The notes: generated by a model from the letters alone, not told the origin. A stretch of DNA of 64,000 nucleotides from Siccirubricoccus soli (GCF_024178315.1 NZ_JAMZIK010000015.1:1-64000), one strand, 5' to 3'. Positions 25,443 through 33,960 are shown, counted from the stretch's first letter. A program made the numbers and translations.

Positions 25443-25750
25443 GCGCGCGGGCATGGCTGGTGCCGACCGGCTGGGTGCTGGGGTCGCTCGCCCTCGGGGC
25501 CAGCACCCAGATTGGGCAGATGACGCCCTGGCTGTTCTGCCGGGACGGCGTGCGCCCCGGCGTGCCGCTGGTGGCGCTCTGCCTCGCCATCGCCCTGGCC
25601 GGTGCGGCGCTGTCCTGGCGCGGCCGGGCCGGGGCACACGGCCCCACGCGCTTCGCCGCCGCGCTCGGGGCGCTGCTGGCGCTGCTGCTGGCCCTGCCGC
25701 TCGGCCTGCAATTACTGGCCACGCTGGTGCTGGGCGGATGCGAGGCCTGA
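25439..25750 (+). CDS. Small membrane protein of the oxidase cluster (function unknown)
   Basis: 103-residue protein with three probable membrane helices (about 8-25, 42-58, 70-98) and no motif I recognise. Its ATG overlaps the subunit III stop and its 3' end overlaps the next gene by 13 bp. That position, between subunit III and CtaG, suggests a subunit IV-like or assembly role. It is a real gene on context (tight coupling, coding-like composition) rather than on homology. Confidence 0.7.
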   Translation: MSARAWLVPTGWVLGSLALGASTQIGQMTPWLFCRDGVRPGVPLVALCLAIALAGAALSWRGRAGAHGPTRFAAALGALLALLLALPLGLQLLATLVLGGCEA

Positions 25751-26580
25751 TCGCCCTTCTCCTGCTCTGGCCCGGCGCCGCGCTGGCGCATGGCGGGGAC
25801 ACGCCGGGTTGGCAGTTCGACCCGCTGGTGCTGCTGCCGCTCCTGGCCTTCCTGGCGCTCTATCTCGGCGGGTTGCTGCGGCTGGGCGGGCGCGCCAGGC
25901 GCCTGGCCGCCCCAGCCGCTGCCTGGCTCACCGGTTGGCTGCTGCTGGCCGGCGCCCTACTCTCGCCGCTGCACGTGCTGGGTGAGCTGATGTTCACCGC
26001 GCATATGGTGGAACACGAACTGGTCATGGCCGTTGCCGCGCCGCTGCTGGTGCTGGGCCGGCCCATGGCCGTTGCCCTCTGGGCCTTCCCACCCGCGGCA
26101 CGGCGGCGGATCGGGCGCGGCGCCCGGGGCCTGCGCCGGCCCTGGCATTTTCTGACGCACCCTGCCATCGCCACCTTCCTGCATGGCGCGGCCATCTGGG
26201 CGTGGCATGTGCCGCCGGTGTTCGACGCGGTGCTGGGCCACCCCATGCTGCACCGGGCGCAGCACCTCTCCTTCCTGCTCAGCGCGCTGCTCTTCTGGTG
26301 GGCCATGCTGCGCCGGGCGCGGCCGCTGGTGGCGGTGGCGGATCTCTTCCTGACCATGCTGCACACCGGCCTGCTCGGTACCTTGCTGGTGCTGGCGCCG
26401 CGCGTTCTCTACGGGGTGCAGACGGCGGAGGCGGCGCGCTTCGGCCTGACGCCGCTGGAGGACCAGCAACTGGCCGGGCTGGTGATGTGGGTGCCGGGCG
26501 GCGTGATCTATGCCGGGGCGGCGCTGGCCTTGCTGGGCCAGGCGCTGCAACGCGGGGGGCGCCGCCATGCGCTGGCCTAG
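25738..26580 (+). CDS. ctaG: Cytochrome c oxidase assembly factor, CtaG (caa3) family
   Basis: 280-residue polytopic membrane protein of the CtaG_caa3 (DUF1404-type) family, which supports assembly of caa3 oxidase, probably in copper insertion. About seven helices. Conserved histidines lie in MFTAHMVEHELVMAV, IWAWHVPPVFDAV, HRAQHLSF and TMLHTGLLG, candidate metal ligands. A signal-like N-terminus MRGLIALLLLWPGAALAHGG starts at the ATG at 25738, which lies inside the previous gene's 3' end. The stop overlaps the next cytochrome gene. It is distinct from the Cox11-type CtaG. Confidence 0.88.
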   Translation: MRGLIALLLLWPGAALAHGGDTPGWQFDPLVLLPLLAFLALYLGGLLRLGGRARRLAAPAAAWLTGWLLLAGALLSPLHVLGELMFTAHMVEHELVMAVAAPLLVLGRPMAVALWAFPPAARRRIGRGARGLRRPWHFLTHPAIATFLHGAAIWAWHVPPVFDAVLGHPMLHRAQHLSFLLSALLFWWAMLRRARPLVAVADLFLTMLHTGLLGTLLVLAPRVLYGVQTAEAARFGLTPLEDQQLAGLVMWVPGGVIYAGAALALLGQALQRGGRRHALA

Positions 26581-26965
26581 GTCAGTCCTCGCCCTTGGGG
26601 TCCTTGCGGCGCTGGCGGCCGCCGCCGGCGGCTGGTGGTGGCAGCAACAGCCCAGCGAGGCCGAGCTGGTCGCCCGCGCCATCACCGGCGGCGATCCGGC
26701 CCGCGCGCCCGCGCTGCTGCGCCATTATGGCTGTGCCGGCTGCCACAGCATCCCCGGCGTGCCCGGCGCCGACGGCCAGGTGGGGCCGCCGCTCGGCGGG
26801 ATCGGCGCCCGGGTCTATATCGCCGGGGTGCTGCCGAACAGCGCCGGGAACCTTATCGCCTGGCTGCTCGACCCGCGCGCCGTCTCGCCGCGCACCGCCA
26901 TGCCGGCGACGGGGCTGGCCGAGGCCGAGGCCCGCGACATCGCCGCCTTCCTCTATTCCCGCTGA
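26567..26965 (+). CDS. Membrane-anchored monoheme cytochrome c
   Basis: 132-residue protein with an N-terminal anchor or signal (about 5-27) and one heme site CAGCH in YGCAGCHSIPGV. A VGPPLGGIGARVYIAGVL segment and a distal Met in TAMPATGL complete a class I cytochrome c. It overlaps ctaG and closes the plus-strand oxidase cluster. It is likely an electron carrier between the sox/fcc/Mo enzymes and the oxidase, or an oxidase subunit. Its stop abuts the convergent diheme cytochrome gene. Confidence 0.88.
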   Translation: MRWPRSVLALGVLAALAAAAGGWWWQQQPSEAELVARAITGGDPARAPALLRHYGCAGCHSIPGVPGADGQVGPPLGGIGARVYIAGVLPNSAGNLIAWLLDPRAVSPRTAMPATGLAEAEARDIAAFLYSR

Positions 26966-27883
26966 TCAGGGCTGCGGCGTCGGCCGCGGCGGCTGGCTTT
27001 TCAGGAAGTGGGCGATGGCCAGCCGGTCCTCCTCCGGCAGCTCCGCCGTGTTCAGCACCACATCCGCCATGGAGGAGCGCGCCAGCCGCCCTTCCGGGCT
27101 GCGGCCGGTCCTCAGCAGCGTGGCGAAATCCGCCTCGCTCCAATGGCCCAGCCGCGCCGGAGTGATGTTGGGGACGAAGCCCGTCCCCTCTTGGTCTGGC
27201 CCGCCCGCCAGCCGCGTCGATTCCTTGACCGCGAGCAACGGCCCGCGCGAGGCATGGCATTCGGCGCAATGCGCCACCGCCTCCACCAGGTAGCGGCCGC
27301 GGTTCCAGGCAGCGTCCTGCGCCGGATCGGGCGCCAGCGGCCGTTCCTCCAGATAGACCAGCTTCCACAGCCCGATCGGCCGGCGGATGGTCAGCGGGAA
27401 GGCCAGGTCATGCGGCGGCGCCCGGCCCGGGACCGGCGGCAGGGTACGGAGATAGGCCCACAGATCCGCCACATCCTCCGGCCGCATCTGCGCATAGCCG
27501 ATATAGGGCAGCGCCGGGTAATAGTGCCGACCGTCCGGCGAGACGCCGGCCATCAGCGCATTGGCGAACTCCACGCCGCTCCACCGGCCGATCCCGTCCT
27601 CCGGATCCGGCGAGATGTTCGGCGGCCGGAAGGTGCCGAGCATCGAGGCGAGCGCCATGCCGCCGCCAAGCCGCAGCCGATCCGGCTGGCCGGGCGAGGC
27701 GTGGCAGGAGGCGCAGTCGCCGGCGGCGAAGATGAGGCGGCCGCGCGCCGCATCGCCCTGCTCGAACATCGCTGCCGCCTCGGGCCCGAAGCGTGGCCGC
27801 GGGGCGCTGAGCCACCACAGCGCGGCAGCGGCAAGCGCCCCCGCCGCCGGCAGCAGCCAGAGCCAGTGCCAGCGCCGGCGCAT
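26966..27883 (-). CDS. Diheme cytochrome c, partner of the molybdopterin oxidoreductase
   Basis: 305-residue protein with an N-terminal membrane anchor (about 5-26) and two cytochrome c domains: CASCH near 56-60 (GDCASCHASPG) and CAECH near 207-211 (AHCAECHASRG). The layout and motifs NISPDPEDGIGRWS and NITPARLGHWSEADF resemble cytochrome subunits of membrane dehydrogenases (alcohol, gluconate and aldehyde types). Its ATG is directly adjacent, with zero spacing, to the stop of the FdhF/YdeP-like gene upstream, so the two are co-transcribed. It probably carries electrons from that enzyme to the respiratory chain. No strong terminator separates it from the convergent oxidase cluster. Confidence 0.9.
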   Translation of the reverse strand: MRRRWHWLWLLPAAGALAAAALWWLSAPRPRFGPEAAAMFEQGDAARGRLIFAAGDCASCHASPGQPDRLRLGGGMALASMLGTFRPPNISPDPEDGIGRWSGVEFANALMAGVSPDGRHYYPALPYIGYAQMRPEDVADLWAYLRTLPPVPGRAPPHDLAFPLTIRRPIGLWKLVYLEERPLAPDPAQDAAWNRGRYLVEAVAHCAECHASRGPLLAVKESTRLAGGPDQEGTGFVPNITPARLGHWSEADFATLLRTGRSPEGRLARSSMADVVLNTAELPEEDRLAIAHFLKSQPPRPTPQP

Positions 27884-30169
27884 TCAGATCTCGGCGTGCA
27901 GCCGGACCGGGATGGATTTCGCGGCCGGCACATGGCTGGCGCGGGCATGGTGCCAGAGCGGCAGCAGCGGGTTGCACTCTGGGTAGTAGGCGGCGGCGCT
28001 GCCGCGCGGCAGGTCGAAGGGCACCACCTGCAATCCGCGGACGCGCCGCTCCACCCCATCCTTCGCCACCGTCTCCAGCGTCACGCGCTGGCCCGCGGCG
28101 AGGCCAAGGGCAGCGATGTCCTCCGGGTTGAGGAAGACCACCTCGCGGCTGCCGGAGACGCCGCGGAAGCGGTCCTCGTAACCGTAGATGGTGGTGTTGA
28201 ACTGGTCGTTGCTGCGCACCGTCATCAGCTGGAAGTGGCCGGCCCCCTGAGCGAGGGGCATGTCCGGGTCAGCCTCCAGGCTCTCCAGCGCCAGGAAATT
28301 CGCCTTCTTCGTCTCCGTCCGCCATTCCCGCTTCCGCGCCGGGTTGGCGCGGAGGAAGCCGCCTGGCCGGCGCATGCGCGCATCGTAATCGGAGAACCAT
28401 TCGGGATGGCATTCGGCGATGGTGCGGCGGATGAGCGTGTAGTCACCGACCCAACCATCCCAGTCCAGCTTCGGGTTGGGCGGGAGCGTGGCCTTGGCCA
28501 GGCCCGCGATGATCGCGGGTTCCGAAAGCAGATGCGGGCTCGCCGGCTCCCGCTGCCCATGCGAGGGATGGATGCCGGAGGTGCTGTCCTCCATGGAGAC
28601 GATCTGCGGCCCGCTCGCCTGGCGGTCGATCTCGATGCGGCTGAGGCAGGGCAGCAGCCAAGCGCTTCGCCCATGCACCAGATGGCTGCGGTTCAGCTTG
28701 GTGGTGATCATCGCCGTCAGGGGCAGGCGGCGCCAGGCGGGCTCCAGCAGGCCGCGCTCCGGCAGGGAGCGGGTGAGGTTGCCGCCGAGTTGCAGCACCG
28801 CCTTCACCTTGCCCTCGATGACGCCCTGCGCAGTCTCCACCACGTCCATGCCCTTGTCCCGGGGCGGGTCGAAGCCGAACAGCTCGGCGAAGCGGTCGAG
28901 CGGCGCGAGCTCCGGCTTCTCGGTGATCCAGACGGCACGCTGGCCCTGCACGTTGGAATGACCGCGCACCGGGCAGATGCCGCCGCCCGGCTTGCCGATA
29001 TTGCCGCGCAGCAGCAGCAGGTTCACCAGCATCCGCACCATCTCGACGCCGAGGCGGTGCTGGGTGAGGCCCATGCCATAGATGCCCATGGCGGAGTCCG
29101 CCGTCACATAGGTCCGCGCCGCCTCCTCCAGCGCGGCGCGGGAGAGGCCGCTGCGGGCCTCGATCTCCTCCCAGCCGAAGCGCTGCATCGAGGCCTTGAA
29201 GGCATCGAAGCCATGGGTGTGCTCGGCGATGAAGCCGTGGTCCAGCACCGCCTCCCCCGCCGCATCCCATTCCAGCAGCAGCTTGCACAACCCGGTGAGG
29301 GCGGCGAGGTCGCCGCCCGGCAGGGGCTGGTGGAATTGTGCCGCCAGCAGCCGCGACTTCGCCGTCAGCATCCGGGGCGGGCTCTGCGGGTTGGTGAAGC
29401 GCTCGACGCCATGCTCGCGCAGCGGGTTGAAGATGATGATGGGCACGCCGCGCTTCGTCGCGTCCTCCAGCTGATGCAGCATGCGCGGGCTGTTCACCGC
29501 GGTGTTCTGGCCGAAGATCAGGATGCAGCCGGTGTGGGTGAAATCCTCCAGCGTCGTGGTGCCGACCGGCACGCCGATCGCCTTCGGCAGCGCCACCGAG
29601 GTGCTCTCGTGGCACATATTGGAACTGTCCGGCAGGTTGTTGCTGCCATAGGCCCGGACGAAGAGCTGCCAGAGGAAGGAGGCCTCGTTGCTGGCGCGGC
29701 CGGAGGCGTAGAAGACCACCTCCTTCGGGTCGAAGCCCTTCAGCGCCGCGCCGATGCCGGCGAAGGCCTCCTCCCAGCTCGCCGGCACGTAGCGGTCCGA
29801 GGCGGCGTCCCAGCGCATCGGCTCGGTCAGGCGGCCGGCCTGTTCCAGGGCGTGGTCGGTCCAGCCCTCCAGCTCCAACACCGTATGGCGAGCGAAGAGT
29901 TCCGGGTCGATCCGGTGGCTGGTCAGGTCCCAGGCGGTCGCCTTGGCGCCGTTCTCGCAGAATTCCAGCAGATGCGGCGGCTCCGGCTTCGCCCAGGCGC
30001 AGGAGACGCACATGAAGCCGTCATGCTTGTTCTGCTTGCGCAGCAGGGCGGCGGTGGAGAGCGCATGCCCCTCCTTCCCCAATATGCCGGCAACCCCTTC
30101 CAGCGAACCCCAGCCGCCAGAGGCCGTGCTGGGGTCGGTGATGCGCAGATCCTGCTCCTGCTCAGGCAT
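27884..30169 (-). CDS. FdhF/YdeP-family molybdopterin oxidoreductase
   Basis: 761-residue bis-molybdopterin enzyme of the YdeP/formate dehydrogenase-H-like family. Cysteines in GFMCVSCAWAKP and FCENGAKATAW take the place of the usual N-terminal 4Fe-4S site. SSNMCHESTSVALP carries the likely Mo-ligand Cys. Cofactor motifs include ILIFGQNTAVNSPR, GNIGKPGGGICPVRGHSNVQG and RSNDQFNTTIYGYEDRFRG. No Tat or Sec signal is evident, so it is probably cytoplasmic. The ATG at 30169 has GAGGAGGTGCT just upstream; the frame is open 66 codons further, but that part is low complexity. The downstream diheme cytochrome and divergent fdhD support a formate-dehydrogenase-like role, though YdeP members have no settled substrate. 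Confidence 0.9.
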   Translation of the reverse strand: MPEQEQDLRITDPSTASGGWGSLEGVAGILGKEGHALSTAALLRKQNKHDGFMCVSCAWAKPEPPHLLEFCENGAKATAWDLTSHRIDPELFARHTVLELEGWTDHALEQAGRLTEPMRWDAASDRYVPASWEEAFAGIGAALKGFDPKEVVFYASGRASNEASFLWQLFVRAYGSNNLPDSSNMCHESTSVALPKAIGVPVGTTTLEDFTHTGCILIFGQNTAVNSPRMLHQLEDATKRGVPIIIFNPLREHGVERFTNPQSPPRMLTAKSRLLAAQFHQPLPGGDLAALTGLCKLLLEWDAAGEAVLDHGFIAEHTHGFDAFKASMQRFGWEEIEARSGLSRAALEEAARTYVTADSAMGIYGMGLTQHRLGVEMVRMLVNLLLLRGNIGKPGGGICPVRGHSNVQGQRAVWITEKPELAPLDRFAELFGFDPPRDKGMDVVETAQGVIEGKVKAVLQLGGNLTRSLPERGLLEPAWRRLPLTAMITTKLNRSHLVHGRSAWLLPCLSRIEIDRQASGPQIVSMEDSTSGIHPSHGQREPASPHLLSEPAIIAGLAKATLPPNPKLDWDGWVGDYTLIRRTIAECHPEWFSDYDARMRRPGGFLRANPARKREWRTETKKANFLALESLEADPDMPLAQGAGHFQLMTVRSNDQFNTTIYGYEDRFRGVSGSREVVFLNPEDIAALGLAAGQRVTLETVAKDGVERRVRGLQVVPFDLPRGSAAAYYPECNPLLPLWHHARASHVPAAKSIPVRLHAEI

Positions 30170-30291
30170 AGCACCTCCTCGCCCCGCTGCACGGGGCTGT
30201 GGCGATGGAAGCGATGGGGGCGGCTTCTGGTTCCGGCCTGGCAACCGGGCCGGGGCCTCGGGCGCTATCCCGAGGCCAGTCGGAGGCCGCC

Positions 30292-31095
30292 ATGGACCTG
30301 CCCACGCCCCCCCTGCCCACGCCGGTCCAGGCCGTTGCGACCGAGACGCCGGACGGGCCCGGCGCAAGGCTGGTGGCGGAGGAGGTGGCGGTCGCCCTCA
30401 CCTGCGGCGGCGCGACCCATGCGGTGATGATGGCGACGCCGGCGGCGCTCGAGGATTTTGCCCTCGGCTTCTGCCTGACCGAGGGCATCGTCGCGCGGCC
30501 CGAGGAATTGCTCGGCCTCACGATCCTGCAGCGGCCGCGCGGGATCGAGCTGCGGCTGGAGCTGGAAGAGGCGCAGCTTGCGGCCTTCCGCGCCCGGCGG
30601 CGGCGCATGGCCGGCGCGCTGGGCTGCGGGCTGTGCGGGGTGGAGAGCCTGGAGGCGGCGCTGCGCCCCTTGCCGCGCCTCCGCACCGCGCTGCGCCTGG
30701 CGCCGGAGGAGGTGCCGCAGGCCGTCGCCGCCCTGGGCGAGGCCCAGGCGCTGCACCGGCTGACCCATGGCGTGCATGCCGCCGGCTTCTGGGTGCCTGG
30801 ACGCGGCTTGGTCGCGGCGCGGGAGGATGTCGGCCGGCACAACGCGCTGGACAAGCTGGCCGGTGCCCTGGCGCGCGCGGGGGAGGATCGCGGCCGGGGC
30901 GCGGTGGTGCTGACCAGCCGCGTCTCGGTGGAACTGGTGCAGAAGGCGGCGACGCTCGGCGTGCCGGTGCTGGTCGCGGTCTCGGCGCCGACGACGCTGG
31001 CCATCCGCACCGCCGAGGCCTGCGGCATGACCCTCATCGCCTGCGTGCGCGGCGCGCGCTGGGAAGTGTTCACCCAGACGGAAGGCGCGGCCTGA
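30292..31095 (+). CDS. fdhD: FdhD, sulfurtransferase for molybdopterin oxidoreductase maturation
   Basis: 267-residue protein that delivers sulfur to the Mo cofactor of formate-dehydrogenase-type enzymes. Family hallmarks: EEVAVALTCGGATHAVMMA, FALGFCLTEGIV, the paired-cysteine loop GCGLCGVES, REDVGRHNALDKL and TSRVSVELVQKAA. I chose the ATG at 30292, preceded by GGAGG and giving the normal family length. An in-frame ATG at 30199 would leave only 29 bp for two divergent promoters. It is divergent from the FdhF/YdeP-like gene it presumably serves; the shared intergenic region may coordinate both. Confidence 0.92.
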   Translation: MDLPTPPLPTPVQAVATETPDGPGARLVAEEVAVALTCGGATHAVMMATPAALEDFALGFCLTEGIVARPEELLGLTILQRPRGIELRLELEEAQLAAFRARRRRMAGALGCGLCGVESLEAALRPLPRLRTALRLAPEEVPQAVAALGEAQALHRLTHGVHAAGFWVPGRGLVAAREDVGRHNALDKLAGALARAGEDRGRGAVVLTSRVSVELVQKAATLGVPVLVAVSAPTTLAIRTAEACGMTLIACVRGARWEVFTQTEGAA

Positions 31096-31172
31096 ACCAG
31101 GCTCCCCCCGGCGCTGGTGCCGGGGCGAAGGCCAGATTGGCGCCGGCCGCCCGTCCGATGGCCCTGTGCCAG

Positions 31173-31186
31173 TTGCCAGCTGGCAA
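31173..31186. promoter_or_regulatory. Perfect 14-bp palindrome, candidate operator
   Basis: TTGCCAGCTGGCAA is a perfect palindrome in the 171-bp gap between fdhD and the amidohydrolase gene. Partial echoes of the half-site (TGCCAG, GCAATTGCC) flank it on both sides. The location suggests an operator for the amidohydrolase-TctC-hydrolase unit. No adjacent regulator gene identifies the protein that would bind it. Confidence 0.5.
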
Positions 31187-31266
31187 TTGCCCTCTGGAGC
31201 GACGCGCCGGGCCTGCCCTAAGCTTGGCGCAAAGCCCCGCGCCACGGCGGGCGCAGGAGGAAACGC

Positions 31267-32121
31267 ATGCCGCAGGCACCCTCAGGGGCTGACGCCAAGC
31301 CAGCCGCGGCGGCCCCGGACCGCGACACCCCGCTCGTCGATACCCATTTCCATCTCTACACGCGCGACATGCCCATCACGGATTGGGCCTGGCACCAGCC
31401 GCCGGAGGATGCGACGGCGGAGCAGTTCCTCTCGGTCATGGATGCGCATGGCGTCGGCTTCGGCGTGGTCGCGGCGGCGAGCCTCTATGGCGATTACCAC
31501 GACTACACCATCCGCTCCCTGCGCCGGCATCCGCGGCTGCGCGGCACCGTCTTCCTGCGGCCGGAGACGGATCTCTATACCATGGAGCGGATGAAGGCGG
31601 ACGGCATCGTCGGCATCCGCCTGTTCTTCCGCCGCGTGCCCAACCCGCCCGATCTGCGCTCCGCCGAGTACCGGCTGCTGCTGCGCCGGGTGCGCGACCT
31701 CGGCTGGCATGTGCACACGCTCGTCGCCAGCCCGATGCTGCCGGAGGTCATCGCGGCGATGGAGCAGGCCGGGGTGAGGCTCGTCATCGACCATATGGGA
31801 CACCCCGACCCGGAGCAGGGCGTGAACTGCCCCGGCTTCCGGGCCATGCTGGCGGCCATCGAGCGGGGGCGGACCTGGGTGAAGCTCTCGGGCGGCTTCC
31901 GGGCGAAGTCGCCGGAGGCGGCGCGGGCGCATGCCCGGGCGCTGCTCGCCGTCGCGGGCGGGGAGCGGCTGGTCTGGGGCAGCGACTGGCCCTTCGCCTC
32001 CTTCGAGGGGCAGGTGAGCTATGCCGACACCATCGCCGCCCTGCATGACTGGGTGCCCGATGCGGCGCTGCGCCGGCAGATCACCGGCGACACGCCGATG
32101 CGCCTCTACTTCGCCGAGTAG
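31267..32121 (+). CDS. Amidohydrolase-family TIM-barrel hydrolase (COG3618-like)
   Basis: 284-residue metal-dependent hydrolase of the amidohydrolase-2/lactonase type. Metal-binding HxH is in VDTHFHLY near the N-terminus, with a later His in IDHMGHPD and the C-terminal Asp in WGSDWPFASF. AGGAGGAAACGC precedes the ATG. Relatives open lactone rings of sugar acids or 2-pyrone-4,6-dicarboxylate. It is followed after 28 bp by a TctC binding protein and then an MBL-fold hydrolase, so it is probably part of one small catabolic unit for an organic acid. The substrate is unknown. Confidence 0.88.
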   Translation: MPQAPSGADAKPAAAAPDRDTPLVDTHFHLYTRDMPITDWAWHQPPEDATAEQFLSVMDAHGVGFGVVAAASLYGDYHDYTIRSLRRHPRLRGTVFLRPETDLYTMERMKADGIVGIRLFFRRVPNPPDLRSAEYRLLLRRVRDLGWHVHTLVASPMLPEVIAAMEQAGVRLVIDHMGHPDPEQGVNCPGFRAMLAAIERGRTWVKLSGGFRAKSPEAARAHARALLAVAGGERLVWGSDWPFASFEGQVSYADTIAALHDWVPDAALRRQITGDTPMRLYFAE

Positions 32122-32149
32122 GCCCGGATCGGACAGGGGGGAGATCGCC

Positions 32150-33130
32150 ATGGGGAGCATCACGCGCCGCCGCCTTGGCGCCCTCGGCGCCGGATTCGGC
32201 CTCGCCACTGCCGGGCCGGCCGCGGCGCAGGCCTGGCCGAGCCGGGCGGTGGCCCTGGTCGTCCCCTTCGTGCCCGGCGGCTCCGCCGATGTCATCGGCC
32301 GCCCCCTGGCGCAGCACCTCTCCACGACCTTCGGCCAGAGCTTCGTGGTGGACAACCGCGGCGGCGCCAACGGCAATGTCGGCACCCATGCCGTGACCCG
32401 CGCCGAGCCCGACGGGCAGGTGCTGCTGGTCACCACCAACGGCCCGATCTCCACGAACACGCTGCTGTTCCGGCGGATGCCCTACAACCCGCTGACCAAC
32501 CTGACGCCGATCGCGCTGCTGTCGGATCTGCCGGTGATCCTCGTCGCCCGGCGGGACGCGCCCTATGCCTCGCTGCGGGACATGCTGGCCTATGCCAAGG
32601 CCAATCCGGGGAAGATCAATTGCGGCGTGCCGGCGACCGGGGCGCTCGGCCATCTCGCCGCCGAATTGCTGCGACGCCGCGCCGGGATCGACCTGACCAT
32701 CGTGCCCTTCCGCGGCGGCGCGACGGCGGCCACCGGGCTGCTCAGCGGCACGGTGGAGATGGCGATCGACCTGGTCCCCGCCTACCAGACGCATATCCAG
32801 GCGGGGACGGTCCGCGCCCTCGGCGTCGCCGCGACCGAGCCCCTGGCCGCGCTGCCGGGTGCCGAGCCCATCGCCTCCCAGGGCCTGCCGGGCTTCGAGG
32901 CGATCGGCTGGACCGCGATCCTCGGCCCGCCCGGTCTGCCCGCCGGCATCGTGCAGAAGGTGAACGAGGCCGCCAACCGCTTCCTGCAGAAGCCGGAGAC
33001 GCGCACCATGCTGGATGCGGTCGGCTCGCGCCTCCTCGGCGGCACGCCGGAGGCGCTGGCGCGCCGGATGCAGGCGGAGGTGGCCATCTGGCGCCCGGTC
33101 ATCGCCGATGCGCGGATCACCCTGGAATAA
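32150..33130 (+). CDS. Tripartite tricarboxylate transporter binding protein (Bug/TctC family) 1
   Basis: 326-residue periplasmic solute-binding protein with a Tat-like signal (ITRRRLGALGAGFGLA). The body starts with the family pattern WPSRAVALVVPFVPGGSADV, then NRGGANGNVGTHAVTRAEPDG, the carboxylate-binding loops of Bug proteins. GGGGGAGATC lies before the ATG at 32150. Ligands are typically aromatic or aliphatic carboxylates. No TctA or TctB membrane component is in the window, so it must share a transporter elsewhere or act as a sensor. First of four paralogues here. Confidence 0.92.
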   Translation: MGSITRRRLGALGAGFGLATAGPAAAQAWPSRAVALVVPFVPGGSADVIGRPLAQHLSTTFGQSFVVDNRGGANGNVGTHAVTRAEPDGQVLLVTTNGPISTNTLLFRRMPYNPLTNLTPIALLSDLPVILVARRDAPYASLRDMLAYAKANPGKINCGVPATGALGHLAAELLRRRAGIDLTIVPFRGGATAATGLLSGTVEMAIDLVPAYQTHIQAGTVRALGVAATEPLAALPGAEPIASQGLPGFEAIGWTAILGPPGLPAGIVQKVNEAANRFLQKPETRTMLDAVGSRLLGGTPEALARRMQAEVAIWRPVIADARITLE

Positions 33131-33150
33131 GAGGCTGCGGAGGCGCCGAT

Positions 33151-33167
33151 CCCCGGCCGGCCCGGGG
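33151..33167 (+). other. GC hairpin just upstream of the MBL-fold gene ribosome-binding site
   Basis: CCCCGG (33151-33156) and CCGGGG (33162-33167) can pair with a 5-nt loop, immediately before the AAGGAGGGG site of the next gene. It could weaken read-through or protect the downstream transcript. Seen by eye only. Confidence 0.3.
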
Positions 33168-33181
33168 GCAAGGAGGGGCTC

Positions 33182-33928
33182 ATGGACGCCAGGATCGACG
33201 AAATCGCGGACGGCATCTTCCGGCTCTCGGTTCATGTGCCGCAGATCGCGCCGCCCGCCGGCTTCACCTTCAACCACTTCCTCCTGCTCGGGGAGGAGCC
33301 GCTGCTGTTCCATACCGGCCTGCGCCGGATGTTCCCGCTGCTCCATGCCGCCCTCGCCCGCCTCATGCCGCCCGAGCGGCTGCGCTGGATCAGCTTCGGC
33401 CATTACGAGGCCGATGAGTGCGGCGCGATGAACGAGTGGCTGGCCGTGGCGCCACACGCCGAGGTGGCGCATGGCCAGACCGGCTGCATGGTCTCGCTGA
33501 ACGACATGGCGGACCGCGCGCCGCGCATCCTGCAGGACGGGCAGGTGATCGAGCTCGGGCGCGGCAAGCGGCTCCGCTACATCGACACGCCGCACACCCC
33601 GCATGGCTGGGATGCCGGCATCCTCCTCGATGAGACGACCGGGACGCTGCTCTGCGGCGACCTCTTCACCCAGGCCGGCGACGGTCCCGCGCTCACCGAA
33701 GGCGATATCCTCGGCCCCGCCATCGCGGGCGAGGACATGTTCGGATATTCCAGCCTGAACCCGGAGATGGGCGCGACGATCCGCCGGCTGGCGCGATATA
33801 CGCCACGCACCCTGGCGCTGATGCACGGCCCCTCCTACCGCGGGGACGGCGCCGCGGCGCTGCACGCCCTGGCGGACGACTACGACCGCCGCCTTCTTGC
33901 CCGTATGCCAGCGGCCAGGGCACCGTAA
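33182..33928 (+). CDS. Metallo-beta-lactamase-fold hydrolase/oxidoreductase-like protein
   Basis: 248-residue MBL-fold protein. The metal motif is HYEADECG, like the HxExD form of flavodiiron (oxygen/NO reductase) beta-lactamase domains rather than HxHxD, with further ligands in AHGQTGCM, LCGDLFTQ and LALMHGPSY. There is no flavodoxin domain. A strong AAGGAGGGG site precedes the ATG at 33182. It closes the amidohydrolase-TctC unit and is convergent with the TPP enzyme gene. A di-iron centre is possible from the motif, but activity cannot be assigned. Confidence 0.85.
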   Translation: MDARIDEIADGIFRLSVHVPQIAPPAGFTFNHFLLLGEEPLLFHTGLRRMFPLLHAALARLMPPERLRWISFGHYEADECGAMNEWLAVAPHAEVAHGQTGCMVSLNDMADRAPRILQDGQVIELGRGKRLRYIDTPHTPHGWDAGILLDETTGTLLCGDLFTQAGDGPALTEGDILGPAIAGEDMFGYSSLNPEMGATIRRLARYTPRTLALMHGPSYRGDGAAALHALADDYDRRLLARMPAARAP

Positions 33929-33960
33929 CCCGCCACCGGTCGGAGCGGCGCGCTGCCCCT

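Noticed and set aside
27008-30427. Plus-strand open frame of over 1,100 codons opposite the YdeP-like gene and diheme cytochrome
   Set aside because: Antisense to well-motifed genes, with no recognisable domain; typical of third-position GC effects.
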